Below, one piece after another: positions 40,402 through 49,328 of a DNA stretch of 64,000 nt; positions within the stretch are counted from its first letter, which is position 1; each line of letters opens with the position of its first letter. This DNA comes from Cellulosimicrobium cellulans (lineage in GTDB: Bacteria; Actinomycetota; Actinomycetes; Actinomycetales; Cellulomonadaceae): contig NZ_BJNZ01000014.1 of assembly GCF_006539945.1 (NCBI RefSeq), positions 1 through 64,000 of the forward strand, read 5' to 3'. The notes under the pieces are model-generated. The model was given only the letters and a program-made list of their open reading frames with translations, did not search any database and had not been told where the DNA came from. A program made the translations under genes and the position numbers.

Positions 40402-41408
40402 GCGGCCTCCTCTCGCAGGCTGCGCCCGGTGAGGTTGAGGAACACGTCGTCGAGGCTCGCCTGCTTGAGCTCGGCCGAGCGCACCGCGAGGCCGCCGACG
40501 CGCAGCGACTCGATCGCCTCGGGCAGCCGGTCCGCGCCGTGGGTCGTGGAGATCCGGACGGACACGACGCCGTCGGCGCCGCTCGTGGTCTCGACCTGGC
40601 CCACGTCCTCGGCGAGGGACGCGCGGACGCGGCCGACGACGTCGGGCACCACGCCCGACCGCTCGCCGGGGACGCCGCTCCCGCCCGCCGCGGGGGCCAC
40701 CGCGAGCGTGATGACGTCGTCGGCGTGGCTGTGCTTGAGCGCGTCCGGAGTGGCGTCGGCGATGATCTCGCCGTGGTCGATGACGACGACGCGTTCTGCC
40801 ATGGAGTCGGCCTCGTCGAGGTAGTGCGTGGTGAGCACGATCGTCATGCCGTACCGCTCGCGCATCGCGGCGATGTGCTCCCACAGGTTGGCGCGCGCGT
40901 GGGGGTCGAGGCCCGTCGTCGGCTCGTCGAGGAACAGCAGCGGCGGGTGGTTCATGAGCCCGAGCGCCACGTCGAGCCGGCGCCGCTGGCCGCCCGAGAG
41001 CGACTGCACGGTGCGCTTCTCGAGCCCGCCGAGGTCGAGGGCTGCGAGCAGGTCGGCGGCCCGCCGCGTGTACTCGCCGGGCGGGAGGCCGTAGAAGCGG
41101 CCCTGGTTGTGCAGCTCGTCGAGCACGCGGTAGGAGTACCCGCCGCCGTTGCCCTGCCCGATGAAGCCGATGCGGGATCGGACCCGGGCCGGGTCGCGCG
41201 CGACGTCGTAGCCGGCGACCTCCGCGGTCCCGGCGGTCGGTTCGAGGAGGCTCGTCAGCATCCTCAGGGTCGTGGACTTGCCGGCCCCGTTGGGGCCGAG
41301 GAAGGCGACGAGCTCGCCCTCACGGACGTCGACGTCGATGCCCTTGACGGCCTCGACGGTCTCTTTCTTGCGGTGGAAGGTCTTGGTCAGGCCACGGGCT
41401 CGGATCAC
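40398..41408 (-). CDS. ABC transporter ATP-binding protein (DrrA-like)
   Basis: 336 aa. GTG at 41408 chosen because AAAGGG lies 8 bases upstream; an ATG at 41459 would put operator DNA into the protein. Walker A GPNGAGKST, Q-loop IGQGNGGG, signature LSGGQRRRLDVALGL, Walker B LLFLDEPTTGLDP, then a DrrA-like C-terminal domain (ELKQASLDDVFLNLTG). With the permease it forms a daunorubicin-type exporter. Under a divergent TetR with matching operators. Confidence 0.93.
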   Translation of the reverse strand: MIRARGLTKTFHRKKETVEAVKGIDVDVREGELVAFLGPNGAGKSTTLRMLTSLLEPTAGTAEVAGYDVARDPARVRSRIGFIGQGNGGGYSYRVLDELHNQGRFYGLPPGEYTRRAADLLAALDLGGLEKRTVQSLSGGQRRRLDVALGLMNHPPLLFLDEPTTGLDPHARANLWEHIAAMRERYGMTIVLTTHYLDEADSMAERVVVIDHGEIIADATPDALKHSHADDVITLAVAPAAGGSGVPGERSGVVPDVVGRVRASLAEDVGQVETTSGADGVVSVRISTTHGADRLPEAIESLRVGGLAVRSAELKQASLDDVFLNLTGRSLREEAA

Positions 41409-41422
41409 CGGAGCCACCCTTT

Positions 41423-41469
41423 CGTACGCCGTACCGAAATTGAGGATCCACGTTAGCATACGGTGTACG
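41423..41469. promoter_or_regulatory. Two TetR operator half-elements between ABC genes and tetR
   Basis: TACGG-C-GTACG on the minus strand (41433-41423) and TACGG-T-GTACG on the plus strand (41459-41469) are inverted copies of the same 11-mer. A minus-strand -10 TATGCT (41460-41455) lies next to the second, so TetR binding would block the exporter promoter. Confidence 0.7.
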
Positions 41470-41539
41470 GGAAGAGGCAAGCCTCTGCCCCGCCGAGGCT
41501 GTCGGGCGGGACGCGACCGAAGTCGGGGAGGATACGCAC

Positions 41540-42469
41540 GTGACGACCGACCGCACCGACGAGCGCGACGGCGGCCTCGCGCCGTCGGGCACCCCGCAGA
41601 CCTCGCCCGCGACCCCGGAGCCGGAGGAGCCGGGACGGCCGCGCGGCGTCGTCGCGGCCGCGGACGCCGGGGTCGCCTCCGCCGTGCAGGCCGCGGAGCA
41701 CGCACGGGCCCAGTTCACCGAGGTCGTCCGCACCCCCGAGATCACGCGCCGCCTCGCGCTCCTGTGGGACCCGCCGGCCCCCGCGACCCGTGGCCGCAAG
41801 CCGCGGCTCACGCTCGACGACGTCGTGCGGGCGGGGATCGCCGTCGCGCAGGAGGGCGGCCTCGACGCGCTCTCGATGCGCCGCGTCGCGACCGAGCTCG
41901 GCGTCGGAGCGATGTCGCTGTACACGTACGTGCCGGGCCGCACCGAGCTCGTGGACCTCATGATCGACCGCGCGTACGCCGAGCTCGACCTGCCCGCCGC
42001 GGGAGCCCCGTGGCGGCCCGCGCTCGCGCAGTACGCGCACGAGCTGTGGAACCTCTACCTGCGCCACCCGTGGATCCTCCAGACCAACATGTGGCGCGCC
42101 CCGCTCGCGCCCCACGTGCTCGACGCCCAGGAGGCCGGGCTGCGGACCATCGTCGACACCGGTCTCTCCGAGCTCCAGGTCGTCGACACCCTCGGCCTCG
42201 TCGACAACTACGTCCAGGGCCTCGCGCGCGCCACGATCGCCGAGCGGACCGAGCGCGACGCGACCGGCGTCGGCAACGACGAGTACTGGACGACGCTCGG
42301 CAGCTTCTGGGAGGACTGGTTCGACGTCGAGCGCTACCCCGTCATGACGCGCGTCTACGTCGCGGGCGGGTTCGACGCCCCGCAGGGCCCGTTCGACGCG
42401 AGCCTCGACCGCCTGCTCGACGCCGTCGAGATGGCGATCGACCGCGCGAGCACCGGACCTGCCGAGTAG
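41540..42469 (+). CDS. TetR-family regulator with TetR_C-type ligand domain
   Basis: 309 aa, GTG with GGGGAGGA upstream. A long low-complexity N-terminus (about 70 residues) precedes the HTH (LTLDDVVRAGIAVAQEGGLDALSMRRVATELGVGAMSLYTYVPGR, about 91-135), then the C-terminal domain of tetracycline-repressor type (HPWILQTNMWRAPLAPHVLDAQEAGL). Divergent from a DrrAB-like exporter; regulators in this setting usually repress the pump and are released by its substrate. Confidence 0.92.
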   Translation: MTTDRTDERDGGLAPSGTPQTSPATPEPEEPGRPRGVVAAADAGVASAVQAAEHARAQFTEVVRTPEITRRLALLWDPPAPATRGRKPRLTLDDVVRAGIAVAQEGGLDALSMRRVATELGVGAMSLYTYVPGRTELVDLMIDRAYAELDLPAAGAPWRPALAQYAHELWNLYLRHPWILQTNMWRAPLAPHVLDAQEAGLRTIVDTGLSELQVVDTLGLVDNYVQGLARATIAERTERDATGVGNDEYWTTLGSFWEDWFDVERYPVMTRVYVAGGFDAPQGPFDASLDRLLDAVEMAIDRASTGPAE

Positions 42470-42529
42470 AACCTGACCGGACGGCGGTCCCGGCTGACGC
42501 GCGGACGTCACCCCTGGCAGGATCGACCC

Positions 42530-44224
42530 ATGGATCCCCGCGCCGGCACGCCCGCCCAGCCCAGCGACCTGATCGACGTCGACGCCGTGGTCGGCGCCTA
42601 CTACGACCTCGCCCCCGACGTGGACGACCCCGCGCAGAAGGTCGTGTTCGGCACGTCGGGCCACCGCGGGTCGAGCCTCGACCACGCGTTCAACGAGGCG
42701 CACATCATCGCGATCACGGCCGCGATCGTCGAGTACCGGCGCTCGCAGGGCACGGACGGCCCGCTGTTCATCGGCCGCGACACGCACGCGCTGTCGCTCC
42801 CGGCGTGGCAGACCGCGCTCGAGGTCCTCGTCGCCGCGGGCGTCCAGACGTACGTCGACGCGCGCGACTCGTTCACCCCGACCCCCGCCGTCTCGCAGTC
42901 GATCCTCCTGCACAACGAGGCGACGACGATCGACGGCGTCCGCACCACGGGACCGGGCCTCGCGGACGGGATCGTGGTCACGCCGTCGCACAACCCGCCG
43001 CGCGACGGCGGCTTCAAGTACAACCCGCCGCACGGCGGCCCCGCCGGGTCCGAGGCGACCGGCTGGATCGCGGACCGCGCGAACGAGATCCTGCGCACCG
43101 GCGTCGGCAGCGTGCCGCGCGTGCCGCTGACCCAGGCGCTCACGTCCGAGCACGTGCACAAGCACGACTTCCTCACCACGTACGTCGACGACCTGGCGAA
43201 CGTCCTCGACCTCGACGTCATCCGGGACTCCGGCGTGCGCATCGGCGCCGACCCGCTGGGCGGCGCGTCGGTCGAGTACTGGGGCGAGATCGGCGAGCGG
43301 TACGGGCTCGACCTCACGGTCGTGAACCCGCAGGTCGACCCGCGCTGGGCGTTCATGACGCTCGACTGGGACGGCAAGATCCGTATGGACTGCTCGTCGC
43401 CGTACGCCATGGCGTCGCTCGTCGCAGGGATGACCGGCGACTCCGGCGACGCCGAGGGCGGCGCGCCGTTCGACGTCGCCACCGGGAACGACGCCGACTC
43501 CGACCGCCACGGGATCGTCACGCCCGACGCCGGGCTCATGAACCCCAACCACTACCTCGCCGTCGCGATCCAGTACCTCTACGGCGGCGCGCGCGAGGGC
43601 TGGCGCGACGACGCGGCGATCGGCAAGACGCTCGTGTCGTCCGCCCTCATCGACCGGGTCGCGGGCGGGCTGGGGCGCCGGCTCGTCGAGGTCCCCGTCG
43701 GGTTCAAGTGGTTCGTGCCCGGCCTGCTCGACGGCTCCGTCGGGTTCGGCGGCGAGGAGTCCGCCGGGGCGTCGTTCCTCCGCAAGGACGGCCGCGTCTG
43801 GTCGACGGACAAGGACGGCCTGCTCCTCGCGCTGCTCGCGTCGGAGATCATCGCGGCCACGGGCCGGACGCCGTCCGAGCACCACCGCGACCTCGTCGAG
43901 CGCTACGGCGAGTCCTGGTACGCGCGCGTCGACGCGCCCGCGACGCTCGAGGAGAAGGCCACGCTCGGCAAGCTCTCGCCCGAGCAGGTCACCGCGACCG
44001 AGCTCGCCGGCGAGCCGATCACCGCCAGGCTCACCCGTGCGCCCGGCAACGACGCACCGATCGGCGGGCTCAAGGTCACGACCGAGAACGCGTGGTTCGC
44101 GGCCCGGCCGTCGGGCACGGAGAACGTCTACAAGATCTACGCCGAGTCGTTCGTCTCGGCCGAGCACCTGACCCAGGTCCAGGCCGAGGCGAAGGACGTC
44201 GTCTCCGCCGCCCTCGGCGGCTGA
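42530..44224 (+). CDS. pgm: Phosphoglucomutase (alpha-D-glucose phosphate-specific)
   Basis: 564 aa. Sequence begins with the family [18 protein letters not shown] region; [10 protein letters not shown] near 40, the phosphoserine loop [13 protein letters not shown] (Ser near 152), metal loop [12 protein letters not shown] near 320, sugar loop [10 protein letters not shown] near 410 and the phosphate-binding [12 protein letters not shown] at the C-terminus. Interconverts glucose 1- and 6-phosphate, linking glycogen/trehalose and cell-wall precursor synthesis to glycolysis. Single-gene unit. Confidence 0.97.
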   Translation: MDPRAGTPAQPSDLIDVDAVVGAYYDLAPDVDDPAQKVVFGTSGHRGSSLDHAFNEAHIIAITAAIVEYRRSQGTDGPLFIGRDTHALSLPAWQTALEVLVAAGVQTYVDARDSFTPTPAVSQSILLHNEATTIDGVRTTGPGLADGIVVTPSHNPPRDGGFKYNPPHGGPAGSEATGWIADRANEILRTGVGSVPRVPLTQALTSEHVHKHDFLTTYVDDLANVLDLDVIRDSGVRIGADPLGGASVEYWGEIGERYGLDLTVVNPQVDPRWAFMTLDWDGKIRMDCSSPYAMASLVAGMTGDSGDAEGGAPFDVATGNDADSDRHGIVTPDAGLMNPNHYLAVAIQYLYGGAREGWRDDAAIGKTLVSSALIDRVAGGLGRRLVEVPVGFKWFVPGLLDGSVGFGGEESAGASFLRKDGRVWSTDKDGLLLALLASEIIAATGRTPSEHHRDLVERYGESWYARVDAPATLEEKATLGKLSPEQVTATELAGEPITARLTRAPGNDAPIGGLKVTTENAWFAARPSGTENVYKIYAESFVSAEHLTQVQAEAKDVVSAALGG

Positions 44225-44231
44225 CCTCCCT

Positions 44232-44318
44232 GCCGAGGCAGAACCCTGGCGCTGACCAGGGTTCTGCCTCGGCGACCCGCGGTTCTCTCTCGGCGGACCA
44301 GGGTTCTCTCTCGGCGCG
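44232..44318. repeat. 21-bp repeat cluster, second locus, with hairpin
   Basis: GCCGAGGCAGAACCCTGG (44232-44249) and its perfect complement (44256-44273) form a hairpin with a 6-base loop. The right side continues as three 21-bp units beginning at 44256, 44277 and 44298, of the type CCAGGGTTCTCTCTCGGCGGA minus its end. They are the same family as the array at 18159-18263. The cluster begins 8 bases after the pgm stop. Confidence 0.9.
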
Positions 44319-44339
44319 GTGGGCCCGCCGGCCCACCGC
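44316..44339. terminator. Hairpin between pgm and MFS gene
   Basis: Perfect 10-bp arms GCGGTGGGCC and GGCCCACCGC with a CGCC loop, one base before the stop of the minus-strand MFS gene. Confidence 0.7.
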
Positions 44340-44340
44340 C

Positions 44341-45756
44341 TCACGCCACCGCCCTGACTCCCGCCGCGGCGCGGCGCGCGACGACCGTCCCGACGAGGGA
44401 GACGCCCGCGAACGTGAGCATGAGCAGCTGGGCGGACCGGACGAGGTCGGGTGCCCCGAGGTTCACGAGGACGCCGGCGAGGGTGGCGCTGAGCGCCGTC
44501 GCGATGAGGAAGACGGTGTTGACCGCGGCCGCGGCCTTGGCACCCTCCTCCTCGCCGACAGTGCTCCCCAGCGCGGCGACCGTCAGGTGCGGGAACCCGA
44601 GCCCGATCCCGGCTCCCGCGAGGAAGAGCGTCACGAACCAGAGGGCGATCACCATGCCCGACGGCCCGTCGTGGTGGAGCAGCCCGTACGCGGCGAGACC
44701 GAGCGCGACCACCAGCGGGCCCACCGTGATGAGGCCCCGCCGCGCCCGGACCGTCGTGGCGTTCGCGGTGACCATCTGGGTCACCGACCAGCCCAGCGAG
44801 AGGGCCGCCCCGAGCAGTCCCGCGACGAGCGGACCGAGTCCTCCGATCTCCTGCCCGAAGAGCGGGATGAACGCCTCGGTGCCGATGCCGAACGCGAGGA
44901 CTGCGACGGTGAGGTAGACCCAGCGGAGCGAGGACCCGCGCGCGAACGTGACCTGGGGCAGGATCCCGCTGCGCCCGCTCCGCTCGTGACGGACGAACCA
45001 CACGCCGAGCACGACCCCGACGACGAGCGCCGCCGCGGTCGCGACACCGGCGGGCACGACGCTCGCGACGCCCACCGCTGCGACGGCGCTCGCGAGCAGC
45101 ACGAGCGACGCCCACGGCACCGACTCGCCGGAGCGGCTCCGGGCGGTGCGCGGCATCGAGCGGACCACGAGCACGCAGACGAGCGCCGCGACGACCGCGA
45201 GACTGACGAACGCGGCGCGCCAGGCGCCGACCTGCCCGAACCCGCCTCCCACGACCGGCCCGACGATGTTCCCGACGCCCCACATCGCCGAGACGAGAGC
45301 CGCAGCCCGGGCCCAGAGCCGCTCGGGCAGCGCCCGCTGGATCAGGGCGTACCCGAGTCCGGCGAGCAGTCCTCCGCCAAGCCCTTGGACGGTGCGGCCG
45401 AGCAGCAGGACGAGCATCGACGGGCTGGCCGCGCACAGCAGCGACCCGAGGGCGAACAGCCCGAGCGCGAGCAGGTACGCCCGGACCGCGCCCTGTTGCG
45501 TCAGCACCCTGCTGACGAGCATGGAGGTGACGACGGAGGCCAGCAGGAACGTCGTCATCGTCCAGGCGTAGAACTCGGCGCCGCCGATCTCGGCCACGAT
45601 CGTCGGCAGGAGACTCGTCGTGAGGTAGACGTTGCTCGCCTCCAGCAGGACGCCGCCCGCGAGCACCGCCGCGACGGGGGCGTACCGCCCGCCCAGCAGC
45701 TCGCGCCACGTGCCTGCCGTCCCCGTGTCCTGCCGTTCCTGCTCGGTCTGGGTCAT
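44341..45756 (-). CDS. MFS efflux transporter under SoxR-type promoter
   Basis: 471 aa; ATG giving MTQTEQERQ preferred. Twelve to fourteen membrane segments with drug-exporter features: LLEASNVYLTTSLLPTIVAEIGG in TM1, LLLGRTVQGLGGGLLAGLGYALIQRALPERLWARAAAL (motif around TM4), and VGPVVGGGFGQVGAWRAAF, the motif-C region of exporters. The divergent soxR gene and SoxR box in its promoter point to extrusion of redox-active compounds. Confidence 0.9.
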   Translation of the reverse strand: MTQTEQERQDTGTAGTWRELLGGRYAPVAAVLAGGVLLEASNVYLTTSLLPTIVAEIGGAEFYAWTMTTFLLASVVTSMLVSRVLTQQGAVRAYLLALGLFALGSLLCAASPSMLVLLLGRTVQGLGGGLLAGLGYALIQRALPERLWARAAALVSAMWGVGNIVGPVVGGGFGQVGAWRAAFVSLAVVAALVCVLVVRSMPRTARSRSGESVPWASLVLLASAVAAVGVASVVPAGVATAAALVVGVVLGVWFVRHERSGRSGILPQVTFARGSSLRWVYLTVAVLAFGIGTEAFIPLFGQEIGGLGPLVAGLLGAALSLGWSVTQMVTANATTVRARRGLITVGPLVVALGLAAYGLLHHDGPSGMVIALWFVTLFLAGAGIGLGFPHLTVAALGSTVGEEEGAKAAAAVNTVFLIATALSATLAGVLVNLGAPDLVRSAQLLMLTFAGVSLVGTVVARRAAAGVRAVA

Positions 45757-45831
45757 CTCGGGCCGTCCTCTCGCCACGTCCGGTCGGGGCGTACGCCCCC
45801 CTGCGGGCGCCCCGGTGGACGACCCGCCGCG

Positions 45832-45862
45832 ACGCTAATACCTCGAGTAAACTTGAGGTCAA
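45832..45862 (-). promoter_or_regulatory. SoxR box inside a 19-bp-spacer promoter
   Basis: CCTCGAGTAAACTTGAGG (45841-45858) is a near-perfect SoxR palindrome. On the minus strand it lies between -35 TTGACC (45862-45857) and -10 TAGCGT (45837-45832), exactly 19 bp apart, reading into the MFS gene. This is the same geometry, with identical -35 and -10 boxes, as the tipA-like promoter at 31167-31197. Confidence 0.9.
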
Positions 45863-45873
45863 GGGAGGTATCC

Positions 45874-46314
45874 GTGTCGCTCGAACCCGACGATCTCCTC
45901 GCTGTCGGCGAGGTCGCGCACCGCACGGGCGTCGCCGTGTCAGCGCTGCACTACTACGAGCAGCTCGGCCTCATCGCCTCGACGCGCACGTCCGGCAACC
46001 AGCGCCGCTACCCCCGGCACATGCTCCGGCGCATCTCGCTCATCGTCGTCGCGAAACGGCTCGGCATCCCCCTCGCGGACGTCCAGGAGGTCTTCACCAG
46101 CCTCCCCCTGGACCACCCGCCGTCACAGCGCGACTGGAGGCGCGTGGCCAAGCTCTGGAACGACGAGCTCGAGCTGCGGCGCACCCAGATCGACCACCTG
46201 CAGCGCGAGCTGACCGGCTGCATCGGCTGCGGCTGCCTCTCGCTCAAGGCGTGCCGGCTGCTCAACCCCGAGGACGCCCTCGGGTCGGACGGCCCCGGCC
46301 CCCGGCGCATCTGA
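45874..46314 (+). CDS. soxR: Redox-sensitive transcriptional activator SoxR (MerR family)
   Basis: 146 aa, GTG start with GGGAGG upstream. HTH VGEVAHRTGVAVSALHYYEQLGLI, YPRHMLRRISLIVVAKRLGIPL, dimerisation helix, and the [2Fe-2S] cluster motif CIGCGCLSLKAC (Cys 116, 119, 121, 127: CxxCxCx5C). One-electron oxidation of the cluster by redox-cycling compounds activates target promoters. The only evident target here is the divergent MFS gene. Confidence 0.97.
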   Translation: MSLEPDDLLAVGEVAHRTGVAVSALHYYEQLGLIASTRTSGNQRRYPRHMLRRISLIVVAKRLGIPLADVQEVFTSLPLDHPPSQRDWRRVAKLWNDELELRRTQIDHLQRELTGCIGCGCLSLKACRLLNPEDALGSDGPGPRRI

Positions 46315-46347
46315 GCGGCGGGAACGCACCGTCCGGCGGCCGCCTCC

Positions 46348-47217
46348 TCACCCGCGCCGGCTGCGGGCGTCCCACGTCTCGGTCGCGACGCGCTGGGCGT
46401 CGCGGAGCGCGCGGGCCGGGTCGACGCCCTTGGGGCAGACCTGGGTGCACGCCCCGACCTGGATGCACGGCCAGGCGCCGAGCTCGGTGTCGAGGACGTC
46501 GGCGCGGTCGAGCTCGCCGGCGTCGCGCGAGTCCTCGTCCCACCGGCGTGCCGTCGCGACGACGGCCGGGCCGAGGAAGCCCGGCGCGACGTCGAGCTGC
46601 GGGCACGCCGCGTAGCAGAGCATGCAGTCGATGCACTCGGCGAAGCTCTTGAACGCGGCGAGCTCGCCCGGCGTCTGCCGGTGGCCCGACGCCGGCCCGT
46701 GCGCCCGCAGCGCGTCGTCACCGTCCGCCGTCGGCGGGTCGGCGACGACGTCGCCCACCTCGACCCCGGCCGCCGCCTCGGCCGCACGCGGCGGCGCGTC
46801 GACGAGCGGGAGCCGCGTCGCGCCGTCGGGCACGAGCCACGGCTGCACGGCGGCGAGCTTGCCGAGGAACGTGTCGGTGTCGACGACGAGGTCGCGGAGC
46901 ACCTCGGCGTGCGCAAGCGGCTCGACGACGAGGCCGGACGTGCGGTAGCCGCGCACGAACGTCTCGCACCCGAGCACGGGGCGGCCGTTGACCATCACGC
47001 CGCAGCTGCCACAGACGGCCATCTTGCACGACCACCGGAACGTGAGCGTGGGGTCCGCGTGGTCCTTGACCCACTGGAGCGCGTCGAGCACCGAGGTGCG
47101 GTCGTCGTAGGGCACGTCGAACACGTCCCGCCGCCCGGTGTCCGCGCCGTCGGGCGAGGTCCGCGCGACCTCCAGCCGCACCGTCCGTGCCTCCACCGGC
47201 CGCTCCGCCTCGCTCAC
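46348..47217 (-). CDS. Fumarate reductase/succinate dehydrogenase iron-sulfur subunit
   Basis: 289 aa from GTG overlapping the flavoprotein stop. [2Fe-2S] domain with CKMAVCGSCGVMVNGRPVLGC near residues 60-80, then the [4Fe-4S] motif CIDCMLCYAACP and the [3Fe-4S]/[4Fe-4S] motif CIQVGACTQVCPKG. An extra 20-residue insert (ADPPTADGDDALRAHGPASG) lies between domains. Transfers electrons from FAD to a membrane quinone site, yet no anchor subunit gene follows. Confidence 0.94.
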   Translation of the reverse strand: MSEAERPVEARTVRLEVARTSPDGADTGRRDVFDVPYDDRTSVLDALQWVKDHADPTLTFRWSCKMAVCGSCGVMVNGRPVLGCETFVRGYRTSGLVVEPLAHAEVLRDLVVDTDTFLGKLAAVQPWLVPDGATRLPLVDAPPRAAEAAAGVEVGDVVADPPTADGDDALRAHGPASGHRQTPGELAAFKSFAECIDCMLCYAACPQLDVAPGFLGPAVVATARRWDEDSRDAGELDRADVLDTELGAWPCIQVGACTQVCPKGVDPARALRDAQRVATETWDARSRRG

Positions 47218-49091
47218 GAACCCGCTCCCTCGTCCGCCGAGAACGACATGAGGGTCGTTCTCGGGCTCTTTCCGGCCCTCATGTCGTGTTCGGCGCCCAC
47301 GGGGACGTGCGCCACCTCGAGCGCGCCGGCAGTACCGAGCCGGACCTCCGAGTGTTGCGCCACCGGCTCGCGCTCCGGGAAGTCGAGGCGCTGGTGCGCT
47401 CCGCGCGACTCCTCGCGCGCGAGCGCGGCTGCCACCGCCGCGTGCGCGACGAGGAGGGTCGCGCCGAGCTCCACCGTGGTCGCCCAGTCGGTGTTGAGCA
47501 CCGGGCTCGTGTCCGCGACGCGCACGTCGGCGTAGCGGGCGCGCAGGTCCTCGACCGTCGCGAGCGCCCGCCGCAGCCCGTCGGCGTCGCGGTAGATCCC
47601 GGCGTCCGCGTCGAGCACGCGGCCGAGCTCGGCGCGGATCGCCGCGGGCGGCTCCGTCCCGCGCCCGCGCATCGCGAGGTAGCCGTCCGCGATCTCGGCG
47701 GCGCGGTCGACGACCTCGCCGTCCACCGACGCGGGGCCGACGCCGGCCCCCGCACCCGCCGCGCCGCCGTCGACCCCAGGGTGTCCGGCCGCGCGCGACC
47801 ACGCGAGCGCGGCCTCCCCCGCCGCGCGCCCGACGACGAGCGTCTCGACGAGCGAGTTGGACCCGAGCCGGTTGGCGCCGTGCAGGCCGGTGGAAGCGCA
47901 CTCCCCCGCGGCGAACAGGCCGGCGATCGAGGTGGCTCCACGGGCGTCGGTGCGGATGCCGCCCATCGTGTAGTGCGCCGTCGGGCGGACGGGCACGGGC
48001 TCGGCCGCGGGGTCGACGTCCGCGAACTGCTTCGCGAGGCTCGTCACGAGCGGCAGCCGCTCGGCGAGCCGCTCCTTGCCGAGGTGCCGCAGGTCGAGCA
48101 GGACGACGCCGCCGTCGGGCGTGGGGATCGTGCGGCCGTCGCGGTCGGCGTGCCAGAACGCCTGCGACAGCCGGTCGCGCGGCCCGAGCTCCATGGTGCG
48201 CGGCACGGGCGCCCCGACCGGCGTCTCGGGCCCCAGCCCGTAGTCGGCGAGGTAGCGACGACCGTCGGCGTCGAGCAGCACGCCGCCCTCGCCGCGCGCC
48301 GCCTCGGTGAGCAGGATGCCGCTCCCGGGCAGGCCGGTCGGGTGGAACTGGAGGAACTCCAGGTCGCGCAGCGGCACGCCCGCACGCAGCGCCATCGCGG
48401 TGCCGTCGCCCGTGCAGATGCCGGCGTTGGTGCTCGTCCCCCACGCGCGCGCGGACCCGCCCGTCGCGAGGACCACCGCGGGCGCCTCGAGCAGCAACGG
48501 CTCGCCGCGGTGCTGGTCGTGCACGACGACGCCGCGCACCCGCGCGTCCGGCCCGCCCGCGTCGTCGACCACCAGGTCGAGCACGTGGTGCTCGTCGTAC
48601 CGGCGGACCGGGCCGTCGGCGGCCGAGTGCCGCAGCGACGTCTGGAACAGGGTGTGGAGCAGGTGGAAGCCCGTCTTGTCTGCGGCGAACCACGTGCGCG
48701 CCCGGCTCATGCCGCCGAACCGGCGCACGGCCACCTCGCCCTCGTCGGTCCGCGACCACGGCAGCCCCCAGCGTTCGAGCCGGTACAGCTCGCCCGCCGC
48801 ACGCTCGACCACGAACCGGACAGCGTCCTCCTCGCAGAGCCCGGCGCCGCCCGCGAGGGTGTCGGCGACGTGCTGCTCGAGCGAGTCGTCGTCGCCCACC
48901 ACGCCCGCGGCCCCACCCTCCGCGGCGACGGTGTGCGACCGCATCGGGTACACCTTCGAGACGAGGGCGACGACGGGCGCGCGGCGGTCCTCCCGCGCCG
49001 CGGCCTCCGCGACCGCGAGCGCGGCACTGAGACCGGCCGCGCCACCGCCCACGACGACGACGTCGGCGCGCTCGACCCGCAGGGCGGTCAC
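47214..49091 (-). CDS. Fumarate reductase/succinate dehydrogenase flavoprotein subunit
   Basis: 625 aa from GTG giving VTALRVERADVVVVGGG; upstream frame rejected. FAD motif GGGAAGLSAAL, FAD-linking His in RSHTVAAEGG, FHPTGLPGSGIL, GEGGVLLDADGRRY, AHYTMGGIRTD and GECASTGLHGANRLGSNSL are all present. The final 25 or so residues (after HVPVGAEHD) are encoded by inverted-repeat DNA (47237-47286) and have no counterpart in typical SdhA/FrdA. Lone A-B pair; the cytochrome b subunit must be elsewhere or be absent. Confidence 0.94.
   Translation of the reverse strand: MTALRVERADVVVVGGGAAGLSAALAVAEAAAREDRRAPVVALVSKVYPMRSHTVAAEGGAAGVVGDDDSLEQHVADTLAGGAGLCEEDAVRFVVERAAGELYRLERWGLPWSRTDEGEVAVRRFGGMSRARTWFAADKTGFHLLHTLFQTSLRHSAADGPVRRYDEHHVLDLVVDDAGGPDARVRGVVVHDQHRGEPLLLEAPAVVLATGGSARAWGTSTNAGICTGDGTAMALRAGVPLRDLEFLQFHPTGLPGSGILLTEAARGEGGVLLDADGRRYLADYGLGPETPVGAPVPRTMELGPRDRLSQAFWHADRDGRTIPTPDGGVVLLDLRHLGKERLAERLPLVTSLAKQFADVDPAAEPVPVRPTAHYTMGGIRTDARGATSIAGLFAAGECASTGLHGANRLGSNSLVETLVVGRAAGEAALAWSRAAGHPGVDGGAAGAGAGVGPASVDGEVVDRAAEIADGYLAMRGRGTEPPAAIRAELGRVLDADAGIYRDADGLRRALATVEDLRARYADVRVADTSPVLNTDWATTVELGATLLVAHAAVAAALAREESRGAHQRLDFPEREPVAQHSEVRLGTAGALEVAHVPVGAEHDMRAGKSPRTTLMSFSADEGAGS
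47237..47286. repeat. Overlapping alternative hairpins inside the frdA 3' end
   Basis: CCGAGAACGA (47237-47246) pairs perfectly with TCGTTCTCGG (47255-47264). Alternatively CGACATGAGGG (47244-47254) pairs perfectly with CCCTCATGTCG (47276-47286). The two structures share bases and exclude each other. Both are within coding sequence just before the frdB start at 47217. Confidence 0.85.
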
Positions 49092-49328
49092 GCGCGACCC
49101 CACCGCGCGGCGTTCGCGGGACGAACGCGCAGGTCCGCGCGTGCGGGAGACATCGAGGAGAGGCGGTGCCGAGGCATAGGGGAAGGGTCCTCGCGCTCCG
49201 GCGGCAGCGCAACAGGCGAAGGTCCCGGACGTCCCCGCCGTCTCATGGGCACCGCTCCCCATCGATCCGCGGACTCGACTCTGGGTAAGGTCCGTGCGGC
49301 ACCCCTCCCCGAAACACCGGAGCTCCTC

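Noticed and set aside
41272-46314. A 1680-codon open frame on the plus strand
   Set aside because: It runs through the shadows of the ABC ATPase, pgm and MFS genes, has Arg/Pro/Ala-only composition, and only its last 146 codons are real (soxR).
46348-49212. A 954-codon minus-strand frame joining frdB to an upstream region
   Set aside because: Everything before the GTG at 47217 is frdA read out of frame; frdA itself is complete in another frame with all motifs.
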